From: Bisbaumannia sp015645095
Lineage (GTDB): Bacteria; Pseudomonadota; Gammaproteobacteria; Pseudomonadales; Halomonadaceae
Assembly: GCA_036871055.1 (NCBI GenBank)
Contig: CP141893.1
Span: forward strand, 2,976,001-3,040,000
Direction of reading: 5' to 3'
DNA length: 64,000 nucleotides
The notes below the pieces were generated by a model that saw nothing but the letters and a program-made list of their open reading frames with translations, had not been told where the DNA came from and searched no databases. A program made the position numbers and the translations under genes. Every line of letters starts with the position of its first letter. The first letter of the stretch is position 1. This document shows, piece after piece, positions 35,567-45,161 of this stretch.

Positions 35567-36817
35567 GTGAAGCTGATTCACACCTCGGACTGGCATCTCG
35601 GCCAGACCTTCCATGGCCAGGAGCGCCATGCGGAGCATCGCGCCTTCCTCACCTGGCTGCTCGACACCCTGGTGGAGCGCCAGGCCGACGCCCTGCTGGT
35701 GGCCGGCGACCTCTTCGACGTGGTCAATCCCTCGCTGCGCGCCCAGGAGCTGCTCTACGACTTTATCGTCGAAGCCCACGAGCGGCTGCCGACCCTGGAC
35801 ATGGTGCTGATCGCCGGCAACCACGACAGCGGCAACCGCATCGAGCTGCCGGCACCGCTGATGAAGCGCTTGCGCACCCATGCCGTCGGCCGGGTGCGCT
35901 GGCTCGACGACGGCCACCTGGACGCCGAACGCCTGCTGGTACCGCTCACCGATGCCACGGGGGAGATACGCGCCTGGTGCCTGGCACTCCCCTTCCTGCG
36001 CCCCGCCGAGGTCACCGGCGGCGGCCTGGCGGCGGATCCCGCCGAGGAGGCCGGCAACGACTATGTGGGAGGAATCGAGCGGGTACATCGCCAGCTCTTC
36101 GACGCCGCCCTGAGACAACGCCAGCCGGATCAGGCCCTGGTCGCCATGAGCCATGCCCACCTGCATGGCGCCGCCGTCTCCGAGGCCAGCGAGCGACCCA
36201 TCGTGATCGGCGGCGAGGAGTCCCTCTCCGCCACCCTCTTCCCCGCCGAGATCGCCTATGTGGCCCTCGGCCACCTGCACCGCCCCCAGCGGGTGGGTGA
36301 AGCGCGCATCCGCTATAGCGGCAGCCCCCTGCCCCTGGACTTCAGCGAGGTGAGCTACCCTCACCAGGTGGTGGAGGTGACCCTGGCCGGCGCCGCGCTG
36401 GCCGGCGTGGAGAGCCTGCCGATTCCCCGCCCGGTGGCCATGCACCGGGTCGGCCCCGCCTCCCTCGAGACGGTGCTGGCCGAGCTGGAGACCCTGCCCC
36501 AGGACCCGGCCCTGCCCCAGGAGCAGTGGCCCTGGCTGGAGGTGCGGGTGGAATTGGAGGCTCCGGTCCCCGACCTGCGCGCGCGTGTCGATGCCGCCCT
36601 GGAGGGCCAGGCACTGCGCCTGCTGCGCCTGGAGCGACGCCTGCCTCGAGGCGATGACCAACCGGGCGCGGCCCGGGTCGACCTCGCCTCCCTGGGCCCG
36701 CGCCAACTCTTCCAGCGTACCTGGGAGCGCCACTGGGACGCCCCGCCGGATGCGGCGGTAATGGCCGACTTCGATCGCCTGCGCCAGGACGTCCTCGACG
36801 GGGAGGAAACGCCATGA
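35567..36817 (+). CDS. sbcD: SbcCD exonuclease, nuclease subunit SbcD
   Basis: 416 aa. Mn-dependent phosphodiesterase that with SbcC opens DNA hairpins and trims blocked ends. Metallophosphatase motifs: HTSDWHLG at residues 5-12, VAGDLFD near 45, LIAGNHDSG near 80, MSHAHLHG and LGHLHRPQ. The likely start is GTG 35567 with AGGA nine bases upstream; every other choice gives an untypical N-terminus. Overlaps sbcC by four bases. Confidence 0.93.
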   Translation: MKLIHTSDWHLGQTFHGQERHAEHRAFLTWLLDTLVERQADALLVAGDLFDVVNPSLRAQELLYDFIVEAHERLPTLDMVLIAGNHDSGNRIELPAPLMKRLRTHAVGRVRWLDDGHLDAERLLVPLTDATGEIRAWCLALPFLRPAEVTGGGLAADPAEEAGNDYVGGIERVHRQLFDAALRQRQPDQALVAMSHAHLHGAAVSEASERPIVIGGEESLSATLFPAEIAYVALGHLHRPQRVGEARIRYSGSPLPLDFSEVSYPHQVVEVTLAGAALAGVESLPIPRPVAMHRVGPASLETVLAELETLPQDPALPQEQWPWLEVRVELEAPVPDLRARVDAALEGQALRLLRLERRLPRGDDQPGAARVDLASLGPRQLFQRTWERHWDAPPDAAVMADFDRLRQDVLDGEETP

Positions 36818-39800
36818 GAATCCTCGCCCTGCGCCTGCAGAACCTGGCCTCCCTGCCCGGCCCCCTGGAGCTCGACTTCACCGAGTCGCCGCTGCGCGAC
36901 GCCGGCCTCTTCGCCATCACCGGCCCGACTGGGGCGGGCAAGAGCACCTTGCTCGATGCCCTCTGCCTGGCCCTCTATGGCAATACCCCTCGGCTGCGCC
37001 AGGCCCCCGGCCGGGAGGCGCCGCTGCCCGACGTGGAGGGCGAGACGGTCGGCACCGCCGACCCCCGCACCCTGCTGCGCCGGGGTTGTGCCAGCGGCCA
37101 TGCCGAGGTCGACTTCCTGGGCCGCGACGGCCGTCGCTACCGGGCCCGCTGGGCGGTGCGCCGCGCCCGTGAGAAGGCCGGGGGGCGGCTGCAGGCGGTA
37201 GAGCAGTCGCTCACCGACCTGGACGACGATCGACTGCTGACCACCCAGAAGCGCGAGTTCGCCGAGCTGCTGCCCCAGCGGCTGGGGCTGACCTTCGACC
37301 AGTTCACCCGCGCCGTGCTGCTGGCCCAGAGCGAGTTCGCCGCCTTCCTCAAGGCCGACGACAACGAGCGCAGCGACCTGCTGGAACGCCTCACCGGTAC
37401 CGCCGAGTATTCGCGGATCTCCATCGCCGCCTACCGCCGTGCCAGCGAGGCCCGCAAGGCCGTGACCGAACGGGAGGCCCGGCTCGCCGACGACCTGCCC
37501 GCCGAGGCCGAGGCCCGGGCCGAGCTGGAACAGGCGGCCAAGGCGGCCGAATCCCGCCTCGCCGAGCTCAATCGGGAGGCCACGGCGCTGGAACGGCGCC
37601 GCCAGTGGCATGCCACGGAGCGGCGCCTGAGTGAGGCCTACCGCCAGGGCCTGGCGCAGCAGCAAGAAGCCGAGCGACACTGGCAGGCCTTGGGCTCCGC
37701 CCGCGCCGAGCGGGAGTGGCGGCGCCTGCTCGCCCCCCAGCGCCATGCCCTGGCACGCCAGGCCGCCCTGCCCCAAGAGCTCGCCACCCTCGAGGCCGAC
37801 CAGGCCGAGACCCAGCAGGCCCTGACCGAGGCCGAGACCAAGCGGCAGCACACCGCCGCTACCCTCGACCAGGCCAAGGCATCGCTGGCGGCGGCCCTGG
37901 CGTCCCGCCAGGCCGCCGAGCCCGAATTACGTATCGCCCGTGAGCAGGCCCAGCAACTGGCCGGCCTGGAGCAGGAGCTGGCGACGCTGACCCGGACCCG
38001 TCGGGAACGGCAGGCCGAAGCGACGCAACTCGCGACCCGCCGCCAGGAGCAGCTCGACGCCCAGCAACAGCTGGTGCAAGAACGCGACCGCTGGCAGGCC
38101 ACCCTGACCCGCCTGCTGGGCGATCATGACGATCGTGATGCCGCCCGCCGAGCGGTTCAGGAGCGCCATGACCGGGCCGCCCGCCGCCGGCTCGCCCTGG
38201 GGGAACTGGCCAGCCGCTGGCAGGAGAGCCAGCGCGCCGAGCACCAGCGTCAGGAGCTCGTCCGGCAACGCCAGGAAGAGACCCGGCGCCGCGAAACCCT
38301 GCTCGCGGAGGGCCATGCCGCCCGCGAACGGCTGGACCATGCCCAGTCCCACCTGAACAGCGTCTCGGTCCTGATCGAGCGGCAGCGGGCGGTACGCAGC
38401 GAGAGCGTGGCCCGGCTCCGCGAGACCCTGGCGGAGGAGCAGCCCTGTCCGGTGTGCGGCGGCCTCGACCACCCCTACCGCCAACGCCCTCCCGCCAGCC
38501 CCGAGGCCGCCCAGCTCGCCGCCCAGGAAACCGAAGAGGAGCGCCAGTTGGGCGAGGCCCGGGAGCGGCTCGACCAGGCGCAACGCCAGCACCAGGAACG
38601 GGTGGGCGACTACCGCATGGCGGAACGTGCCCTGAAGCAGTTGGCCAACGGCCTGGCGGCGGCCGAACGGCGCCTGGCGGCGGCCAACCAGGCGCTGGAG
38701 GCAGAGCCGCTATGGGAGGAGCTGGCCGCCATCGCCGTCGAAGCCCGGGATGCCTGGCTAACGTCCCAGCAACAGGCCAGCGAAGACGAGCGTGATCGAC
38801 AGGCCGAGGCGCTGGCCGTCTTCGCCGAGGCCGAACGCGCCCTGGCCCCCATCGATGAACGACTGCGCCGGGGCGAGATCGAGTCAACCCGGCTCGAGAC
38901 CCGGCGCCAGGGCCTCGACCAGGAGCTGGCCAAGCTGGAGGCCCAGCTGCCTCCCCTGCACCAGGCACAGGAACGCCTCGATACCGAGCTGCGCGCCCGC
39001 CTGGGCGATTACCCCAGCGCCGATGCCTGGCAACAGCAGCTGGAGCAGCAACAGGCCCAGGCCACCCAGGCGCGGGACACCGCCCTCACTCACCACCACG
39101 CCGCCGAGCAGGCATGCCAGCGCCTGGCCCAGCGGCGGGAACACGAGGCCGAGCGCCTGGCCCAACTGCGCCGGGAGCAGGAGCAGCTGACTCAGGAGCT
39201 GAGCGCCTGGCGGCGGGGGCATCCCGAGCTGGACGACGCCACCCTGGCCCGCCTGCTGGCCCAGTCCGAGGACGAGGCCAGGGCCCAGGAGCAGGCCCTG
39301 GACGAGGCCGAGCGCCACCGCCAGCAGGCCGCCGCCACCCTCACCGAGCGCCGCCAGCAACTGCTGGCCCAGCGCCGTGAAGTCGCCCCGGAGGCCGAGG
39401 AAGAGGCCCTGCTGGCCGCGACCTGGGACGCCGAATTGGCCCGGCAGGGCGAGGCATTAACCGAGGCGCAGGATATCCTGGTGCCCCGGGTGCAGGAGGC
39501 CCAGCAGGCCCGCGATGCCGCCGTCTATGCCCTGAATGACGATGACCGCAAGCGTGCCCGCCAGCGCGAGGGCCAGGCCGAGCTGGAGGCGGCCCGCGCC
39601 GAGTATCGCCGCTGGGGGCAGATCAGCGAATTGATCGGTTCCGCCGACGGCAAGGCCTTCCGGCGCATCGCCCAGGCCTACAACCTGGAGCAGCTGCTGG
39701 AGCACGCCAATGCCCACCTGGGCAGCCTGAGCCGCCGCTACCGCCTGATTCGCGGCGGCAGCGAACTGGGCCTGCTGGTGGTGGATCACGACATGGGCGA

Positions 39801-40110
39801 CGAGACCCGCTCGGTACACTCCCTCTCCGGCGGCGAGACCTTCCTGGTCTCCCTGGCCCTGGCCCTCGGCCTCGCCTCCCTGGCCTCCGGAGAGCTCACC
39901 ATCGAGTCGCTGTTTATCGACGAGGGCTTCGGCAGCCTCGATCCCCAGTCCCTGGCCCTGGCCATGGAGGCCCTGGACGGCCTCCAGGCCCTGGGCCGCC
40001 GGGTCGGGGTGATCTCCCATGTGCAGGAGATGCACGAACGCATCCCGGTGCAGATTCAGGTAGCACCGCTGGGCAACGGCACCAGCCGCGCCCGGCTAGT
40101 GGGCGTCTAG
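36814..40110 (+). CDS. sbcC: SbcCD exonuclease, ATPase subunit SbcC
   Basis: 1098 aa. Walker A is at about residue 36 (TGPTGAGKSTLLDAL), then two long Arg/Glu/Gln/Ala-rich coiled coils separated by the zinc-hook motif CPVCGG near residue 546, and the C-terminal ABC half with LSGGETFLVSLALALGLA (signature) and LFIDEGFGSLD (Walker B). This is the SMC-like subunit that tethers DNA and drives SbcD. The coding 3' end from 39825 is repeated at 45807-46092. Confidence 0.95.
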   Translation: MRILALRLQNLASLPGPLELDFTESPLRDAGLFAITGPTGAGKSTLLDALCLALYGNTPRLRQAPGREAPLPDVEGETVGTADPRTLLRRGCASGHAEVDFLGRDGRRYRARWAVRRAREKAGGRLQAVEQSLTDLDDDRLLTTQKREFAELLPQRLGLTFDQFTRAVLLAQSEFAAFLKADDNERSDLLERLTGTAEYSRISIAAYRRASEARKAVTEREARLADDLPAEAEARAELEQAAKAAESRLAELNREATALERRRQWHATERRLSEAYRQGLAQQQEAERHWQALGSARAEREWRRLLAPQRHALARQAALPQELATLEADQAETQQALTEAETKRQHTAATLDQAKASLAAALASRQAAEPELRIAREQAQQLAGLEQELATLTRTRRERQAEATQLATRRQEQLDAQQQLVQERDRWQATLTRLLGDHDDRDAARRAVQERHDRAARRRLALGELASRWQESQRAEHQRQELVRQRQEETRRRETLLAEGHAARERLDHAQSHLNSVSVLIERQRAVRSESVARLRETLAEEQPCPVCGGLDHPYRQRPPASPEAAQLAAQETEEERQLGEARERLDQAQRQHQERVGDYRMAERALKQLANGLAAAERRLAAANQALEAEPLWEELAAIAVEARDAWLTSQQQASEDERDRQAEALAVFAEAERALAPIDERLRRGEIESTRLETRRQGLDQELAKLEAQLPPLHQAQERLDTELRARLGDYPSADAWQQQLEQQQAQATQARDTALTHHHAAEQACQRLAQRREHEAERLAQLRREQEQLTQELSAWRRGHPELDDATLARLLAQSEDEARAQEQALDEAERHRQQAAATLTERRQQLLAQRREVAPEAEEEALLAATWDAELARQGEALTEAQDILVPRVQEAQQARDAAVYALNDDDRKRARQREGQAELEAARAEYRRWGQISELIGSADGKAFRRIAQAYNLEQLLEHANAHLGSLSRRYRLIRGGSELGLLVVDHDMGDETRSVHSLSGGETFLVSLALALGLASLASGELTIESLFIDEGFGSLDPQSLALAMEALDGLQALGRRVGVISHVQEMHERIPVQIQVAPLGNGTSRARLVGV

Positions 40111-40144
40111 ACAGCAGGATTCACAAGGCTACGGAGGCGACACC

Positions 40145-40468
40145 ATGCATATCGGTATCCTGACCCTGCGACTCTCGCTGCCCGGCTGTCGCTCCCTCAA
40201 GGAGAAGCGCCAGCGCATGGGTGGCCTCCATGAACGCTTCGGCCGCCACCCGGCGATAGCGGTCTGCGAGAGCGGCGACCGGGTTCGCCTGGAAGCCAGC
40301 GAGCGGACCGTCGTGGCCGCGGCCACGACACCGCAAAAGGTGGAGTCGCTGCTCGCGGAGATCGAAGACAAGATCCAGCGCGGCGTGGGCGGGCGGGTCA
40401 TGGCGACGACCCGGGAACTGCTGTCGCGACCAGCGCTTATGGTGCGAAGGCCTCATTCAGCCACTTGA
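40145..40468 (+). pseudogene. DUF503-like gene, degenerate first copy
   Basis: The first 90 codons match the intact copy at 47170 almost base for base (MHIGILTLRLSLPGCRSLKEKR). It differs by several substitutions (for example GDRVRLEASERTVVAAA against GDLDRLEASEWTFVAVA) and by loss of the stop: where copy 2 has CTCTAG this copy has CTGTCG and runs 15 codons into the end of the opposite SWIM gene. Probably non-functional. Starts 34 bp after sbcC. Confidence 0.75.
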
Positions 40469-41699
40469 TGAAGTTGCGCTTGGCCTTGAACTCTCTACGC
40501 AGCTCAATCAGGGCCTGGGCGAAGGCCTGCCGATGGGCCGTCGTTGCCAGGGTGCCATGCAGCTCCTGCAACAGGGCGATCCCTTCCCGGTAGCTCTGGT
40601 TATTGGTGTTATGGACGAGCGTGCGCACCAGGCGCAGATAGAGCGGTAAGCTGTCATGGGGCTCATTCAGGGCCCGCGCCAGATTCAATAGCAGCCCTCC
40701 GGCCACCGGCCTGTCGGTGCACAGTGCCAGGGCATCGGCCAGGCGCTGCTCGAAGAGATAGATCTCCAGCAGGCTATTCACCGCCTGGGGCACAACGGTC
40801 CAGCGGCTCTTGGGCGCCTCATCGAGCCTGGCAGCCAACCAACCGTGGACACGCTGGCGGTAATCGGTGGCCAGGCCATGCTCCTCGGCCAATGCCAACA
40901 GGTGGCGGTAATCCTCCAGCCGCTGCGTCGCCTGGTAAATCTGCCACTGAGAGCTCCACTGCCACCTCGCCCTCGCCGCGATGCAGCAACAGGCGTACCC
41001 GCAAGCGTTCCCGCTCGAGACGGCAGTGAGGGTAACGTTTGTCCTCGACCTTGGCCGCCTGGGCCAGCCAGGTTTCCACCTGCTCCCAGGCGTCGTGGGC
41101 CATGCACAGCTCGGCGATTTCCAAATAATCCTGAGCCTTGATAGCGCTCTTCTGGTGTAGCGCCAGGATGGCGGGAAAGTCACCGCACGCTTCGGCGCGC
41201 TCGAGCAAGGGACCACGCAGGCGCAGGTAGCGGTACTGCTCCGACCAGTCGGCGCCAGGGGACAGGCTCGGCAAGGCATCCCAGGCCTGCTGCAGGCAGG
41301 CATGGTAGGCCTCCCGCCCCTCGCTACCCAGGGCCTCGGCATAGGCACCGGGAATCTCTGGATAGAAGTCATAGTGATCGCCGAACGCCTTGTCATAGAG
41401 ATAGGCCGCCAGCGTCTCGGCGGGCCAGTCGAGCCGCGCCACGGCCTGGACATGCAGCCTCTGCAGGGTCCCTTCGCAGTGGTAGCGGAAACCGCCGGAG
41501 TCATCGATGGTTTCCAACGCCCGGCCCAGGCGTGACAGCGCGTAGTCTACCAGGGGCAGGCACTGCTCCGCAGAAACCTGCGGCGCCTGTTCTGCAAGCT
41601 GATCGACGACGGCTTCCGCCTTGGCGAAATAGGCACTCACCTGGCCATAGCGATACAGATCGCGGTTGATCGGGAACGCCGCGGTAATGCGCTTTTTCA

Positions 41700-43048
41700 G
41701 GCTCTTCGTCGTTGGGTGTGGAATTTGCCCCCTGAACTGGCCCAGGATATGACCTCCACATGGACAGGAGGTAGAGCATGGATGGTAACCAGATTCTGAC
41801 CCTTGGCCTGGGCCTGGAAGCGCCCTGGGTTCTCAAGAACCAGCACCTGGATACCTCGGTGTCGCCCCACCGCCTCGATCTCTATGTCGAGGCCGAGCGA
41901 GGCAGCCTCTATCCCTGTCCGGAGTGCGGCAAGGCCTGCCCGGCTCATGACTTCGCCGATAAGACCTGGCGGCACCTGAACTTCTTTCAGCACCACTGCT
42001 ACCTGCATGCGCGCGTCCCGCGCACCAAGTGCCCCGCGCATGGTATCAAGCGCATCGAGGTGCCTTGGGCCCGACCTGGCAGCGACTTCACGTTGTTGTT
42101 CGAGCAGGCTGCTATGTCGTTGGTCAAGGAGATGCCGGTGCTGGCCGTCTCCCGACAGTTGGAGATCACCGACAAGCGTCTGTGGCGTATCGTGCACCAC
42201 TACGTAGGCCGCATGCTGGGTGAGCTGGATCTGTCCAGCGTGGCCGCTGTCGGCGTGGACGAGACCGCCGCTCGGCGTGGTCAGCGCTATGTCACGGTGT
42301 TTCTCGATATGCAGCGCCAGCAGGAGCCGGTGATCTTTGCCGTTCCTGGCCATGGCAAGGATGCCATCAAGGCCTTCAGCGCCTTCCTGGCGGAGCATGG
42401 CGGCGACCCGAACGACGTGGTTGAGGTGGTCTGTGACATGTCCCAGGCGTTCCTCAGCGGCGTTGCCGAGCATCTTCCCAAGGCCGAGGTCACAGTCGAC
42501 TGGTTCCATATCGTACAGACCTTCACCAAGGCGCTGGACGAGGTCCGCAAGAAGGAACGCCGTGAGAAGAAGCACCCCAAAGCGCTGCGGTGGGCAGTAC
42601 TGAAGAGCCTGGATAACCAGAACCTGACAGCCAAACAGGTTGCCGCCCTCCTGGAGCTGGTGGCCGATCGAAGTGCGACAGCCGATGCCTGGGTGATCAA
42701 GGAAAAGCTGCGCTGGATCCAGAAGGCCCCGACACCGCGGGCTGCCCGATGGCGCATCACGAACTACCTCAAGGTCATGCGAGAAGCGGTCACCGACAAG
42801 CCACTGCTCAAGCCGATGGCGAAGGCCCTGACGACGCTGGAGCGACATGCCGAGCAGGTGGTCAGGCGCTGGATCTCGGGGCTGACCAATGCTCGGTTGG
42901 AGGGTATGAACGGCCTCTTTCAGGCTGCTCGGTCACGCGCACGCGGCTACCGGAACGAGACCAATTTCATCGCGATGATCTACCTGATTGGCAGCCCCGT
43001 GGGCCGCTTGTCCGATCAGGCCAAATCCACATGAAGTGACGAAGAACC
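41700..43048 (+). mobile_element. ISL3-family insertion sequence, 1349 bp
   Basis: Terminal inverted repeats: left GGCTCTTCGTCGTTGGGTGT, right (reversed) GGTTCTTCGTCACTTCATGT, both continuing GGAATTTG / GGATTTG. Flanked by the 8-bp direct repeat CTTTTTCA at 41692-41699 and 43049-43056, the target-duplication size of the ISL3 family. It carries one transposase gene and sits in the SWIM gene. Confidence 0.93.
41778..43034 (+). CDS. tnpA: ISL3-family transposase
   Basis: 418 aa, full length. An N-terminal zinc finger (YPCPECGKACPAHD at about 46-58, then KCPAHG), a helix-turn-helix region (LAVSRQLEITDKRLWRIVHHYV), then the DDE core: Asp161 in VGVDETA, Asp220 in VVCDMSQ, and Glu in TNARLEGMNGLFQAARSRARGY near the C-terminus. 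No stop or frameshift, so the element may be active. Confidence 0.95.
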   Translation: MDGNQILTLGLGLEAPWVLKNQHLDTSVSPHRLDLYVEAERGSLYPCPECGKACPAHDFADKTWRHLNFFQHHCYLHARVPRTKCPAHGIKRIEVPWARPGSDFTLLFEQAAMSLVKEMPVLAVSRQLEITDKRLWRIVHHYVGRMLGELDLSSVAAVGVDETAARRGQRYVTVFLDMQRQQEPVIFAVPGHGKDAIKAFSAFLAEHGGDPNDVVEVVCDMSQAFLSGVAEHLPKAEVTVDWFHIVQTFTKALDEVRKKERREKKHPKALRWAVLKSLDNQNLTAKQVAALLELVADRSATADAWVIKEKLRWIQKAPTPRAARWRITNYLKVMREAVTDKPLLKPMAKALTTLERHAEQVVRRWISGLTNARLEGMNGLFQAARSRARGYRNETNFIAMIYLIGSPVGRLSDQAKST

Positions 43049-43585
43049 CTTTTTCAGTGCCTTATGGTCGAGCACGCCGAGCACCGCATCGGCCCGCAGT
43101 GACCACTGGTGATGCAACACCGGATCTTCCTCGATCAGATCTACCAAGGCCTCCACCAGGGAGGCCTTATCCAACTGCTCCAGGTAGGTGCGAACCCGAT
43201 CGCTTTCCCCGCCTTCATCCGGGTCGATCTGTTCGCCCTGCTCCGCCCGGTACGCCAGGGCGGTCGCCACACAGTGCTTGCAGAAATCGATGCCCTCGGA
43301 GGCCGGGCAGTCGCAGCCACCATCCAGGCCACGCTTGCTCAGTTTCAGCACCACGCGATAGCGCTGGCTGCCCTCCACATCGGCGGTGATGGTGGTGCCC
43401 TTCCTGTTCCAGTCGACCACCATACCCTCACGGTAATAGGCCATGCCGCGGCCGAAGGCGGCCTCGCCGGCCAGCATGATCAGCTGCCGATCGGAAAACA
43501 GCGAGTCCTCTTCCTGTAGTGATGCCATCGTGATGTCTCTGCTTGTCTGTGGCGGAGGGAAAAGGGATACGTCCCCGCCCGATTT

Positions 43586-43744
43586 TTAGCCGGCGTTGAG
43601 CAGCCCGGCCTGGGTGTTCTCGTACTCCATCTTGATGAACAGCAGCAGCACCAGCTCGGTGACATAGTCGGAGTAGTTGATGCCGTCGTCGCGCAGCACG
43701 TCGCAGAGGTTCCACAGCTTCTGGACGATGTCGTTCTGGGTCAT
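43586..43744 (-). pseudogene. 5' remnant of hsdM (type I modification methylase)
   Basis: 52 codons. The residues WNLCDVLRDDGINYSDYVTE, then LVLLLFIKMEYE, match the start of the N-terminal helical domain of HsdM. The frame ends at TAA after NTQAGLLNAG and no methylase motif follows, so the rest of hsdM and all of hsdS are missing. The ATG overlaps the fic stop by four bases (ATGA), showing that fic and hsdM were one operon. Confidence 0.8.
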
Positions 43745-44901
43745 GAGGGGTCCTGATTGAGTATGTCGATATAGGCCCGGTAGGCGAAGATCCGATTGCG
43801 TTTCTGGCCGGTCAGCTCACGGACGATGCCGAGGGTGTCTTCGAGAGGGGTCAGCACACGCCCGACGGTGGCCGGCGTCAGCCCGGTGCGTTCACTCAGG
43901 TGGGCGACATTGGCGATGGGCTGCTGGAAGAGCGCGTCGAGCAGCAGCCCCGCCGAGCCGGCCTGGCGGCCCAGCTCGCCGAGGCGTGCCCTGTCCTGCT
44001 CGCGCAGCTGGTTGAGCCGCCGAGCCGTTGCAACTGCCTGATTGGCGGTTTCGGCCACGGCGTCCACGAAGAACAGCAGCCAGGCCTCCCAGTCGCCGGT
44101 GACCCGCACCTGCTGCAGGCGTTCGTAGTAGACCTGGCGATGCTTCTTGAAGAACACCGACAGGTAGAGCAAGGGCTCGCTGAGGATGCCCGCCTCCACC
44201 AGGATCAGCGGAATCAGCAGACGGCCCAGGCGCCCGTTACCATCCATGAAGGGGTGGATGGTCTCGAACTGCACGTGGGTCAGGGCGGCCTTGATCAGTG
44301 GGTCGGTGGCCTCGGGCATGTCATTGATGAAGCGCTCCAGCGCCGCCCAGCACTCGGCCAGCCGATGGGGCGGCGGCGGCACGAAGACCGCTTCATCGGG
44401 GCGGTGCCCCCCGAGCCACACCTGGTTGCTGCGAAACTCCCCCGGTCCACGGTTGATGCCACGCCCGGACGTCATCAGCGTCGTGTGCATTTCCATCGCC
44501 ACGCGATGGCTGATGGGGAAGCCCTCGCGGATGCGCTGCACGCCCAGCATCAGCGCATTCACGTAGCAGGAGACTTCCTGCACATCGTCCATGGGTACGC
44601 CCGGCATGCCCTCCATCTCGTAGAGCATCAGGTCGCTGAGCGAGGACTGGGTGCCCTCGATCTGCGATGACATGACGGCTTCCTTGCGTACATAGCTGTA
44701 GAGGAAGAGTGAGGCGTCGGGCAGCAGGGTGCTGATGGCGTCGAGACGGCCCAGCGCCAGCATCGCCTGATTGATGCGCCCCTGCAGCTTGCCGTCCAGC
44801 GCCAGCGCCGGCCGTGGCGGCAACGGGTCGGGGATGAACGCCTGGCAGCGTACGCCGCCAGCGATGCTGTCCTCGTAGTGGCCTGTGAGTCCGCGTTCCA
44901 T
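43741..44901 (-). CDS. Fic family protein with N-terminal inhibitory helix and winged helix
   Basis: 386 aa, intact. The active loop HPFMDGNGRLGR (His216, Asp220, Arg227) is complete, so AMP-transfer or a related nucleotidyl transfer is expected. The inhibitory motif SSQIEGT (residues 78-84, with Glu82) lies before the Fic core, making this a class II Fic. A winged-helix domain fills the C-terminus (LSERTGLTPATVGRVL). The HTH and the inverted repeat upstream suggest autoregulation. Neighbours are the broken hsdR and hsdM genes. Confidence 0.92.
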   Translation of the reverse strand: MERGLTGHYEDSIAGGVRCQAFIPDPLPPRPALALDGKLQGRINQAMLALGRLDAISTLLPDASLFLYSYVRKEAVMSSQIEGTQSSLSDLMLYEMEGMPGVPMDDVQEVSCYVNALMLGVQRIREGFPISHRVAMEMHTTLMTSGRGINRGPGEFRSNQVWLGGHRPDEAVFVPPPPHRLAECWAALERFINDMPEATDPLIKAALTHVQFETIHPFMDGNGRLGRLLIPLILVEAGILSEPLLYLSVFFKKHRQVYYERLQQVRVTGDWEAWLLFFVDAVAETANQAVATARRLNQLREQDRARLGELGRQAGSAGLLLDALFQQPIANVAHLSERTGLTPATVGRVLTPLEDTLGIVRELTGQKRNRIFAYRAYIDILNQDPS

Positions 44902-44938
44902 GGGGGCTCCCTCTCACCGCTCGAAAGCGGGCCTGGGT

Positions 44939-45001
44939 AAAATAGCGTCGCGCCTTATTTTAAGTTACGCCTGAAATTAAAATAAGGCCTGCCGCTATTT
45001 T
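44939..45001. promoter_or_regulatory. Long inverted repeat upstream of fic
   Basis: Two 25-bp arms (44939-44963 and 44977-45001) match as inverted repeats at 22 of 25 positions, separated by 13 bp. Each arm contains AAAATAGCG and CCTTATTTTAA. It is strongly AT-rich compared with its surroundings and lies 38-100 bp before the fic ATG, so it probably holds the fic promoter and operator. Confidence 0.8.
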
Positions 45002-45034
45002 AACTTCGCGCCGCTCTACGGTGGCCGTCATGAC

Positions 45035-45161
45035 GATGCCGTCGACATATCCAGAGGACGTGTCGAAAAAACCGAGATTTTTAAACATGTCGTGACGACG
45101 TGTCGATGCCATCGACATGCCCGCGCAACGTGTCGAAAAAATCTCGTTTCTTGAACATGTC
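45035..45161. repeat. Two 57-bp direct repeats between hsdR and fic
   Basis: Copy 1 45035-45091, copy 2 45105-45161, 70 bp apart, about 75% identical. Shared blocks are GATGCC, TCGACAT, ACGTGTCGAAAAA and GAACATGTC-like. On the minus strand both can be read as a short peptide starting MFK and containing FFDT, G, VDGI: 25 codons for copy 2 (starting within the hsdR stop region) and 42 codons for copy 1. Confidence 0.7.

Larger units (their letters stand above)
40437..43528 (-). pseudogene. SWIM zinc-finger protein gene, broken by an IS and a frameshift
   Basis: The 5' part (43528-43057) encodes SDRQLIMLAGEAAFGRGMAYYREG and the SWIM motif GCDCPASEGIDFCKHCVATA (CxC...CxH/C type). An ISL3 element interrupts it after DHKALKK. 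Removing the element and one 8-bp repeat restores the frame exactly, continuing as RITAAFPINRDLYRYGQVSAYF. A second lesion, a one-base frameshift near 40950-40970 (between RGEGEVAVEL and WQIYQATQRLEDYRHL), separates the last 170 codons. The intact protein would be about 575 aa. SWIM domains bind DNA or proteins; the long helical C-terminal part looks TPR-like. Confidence 0.85.
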
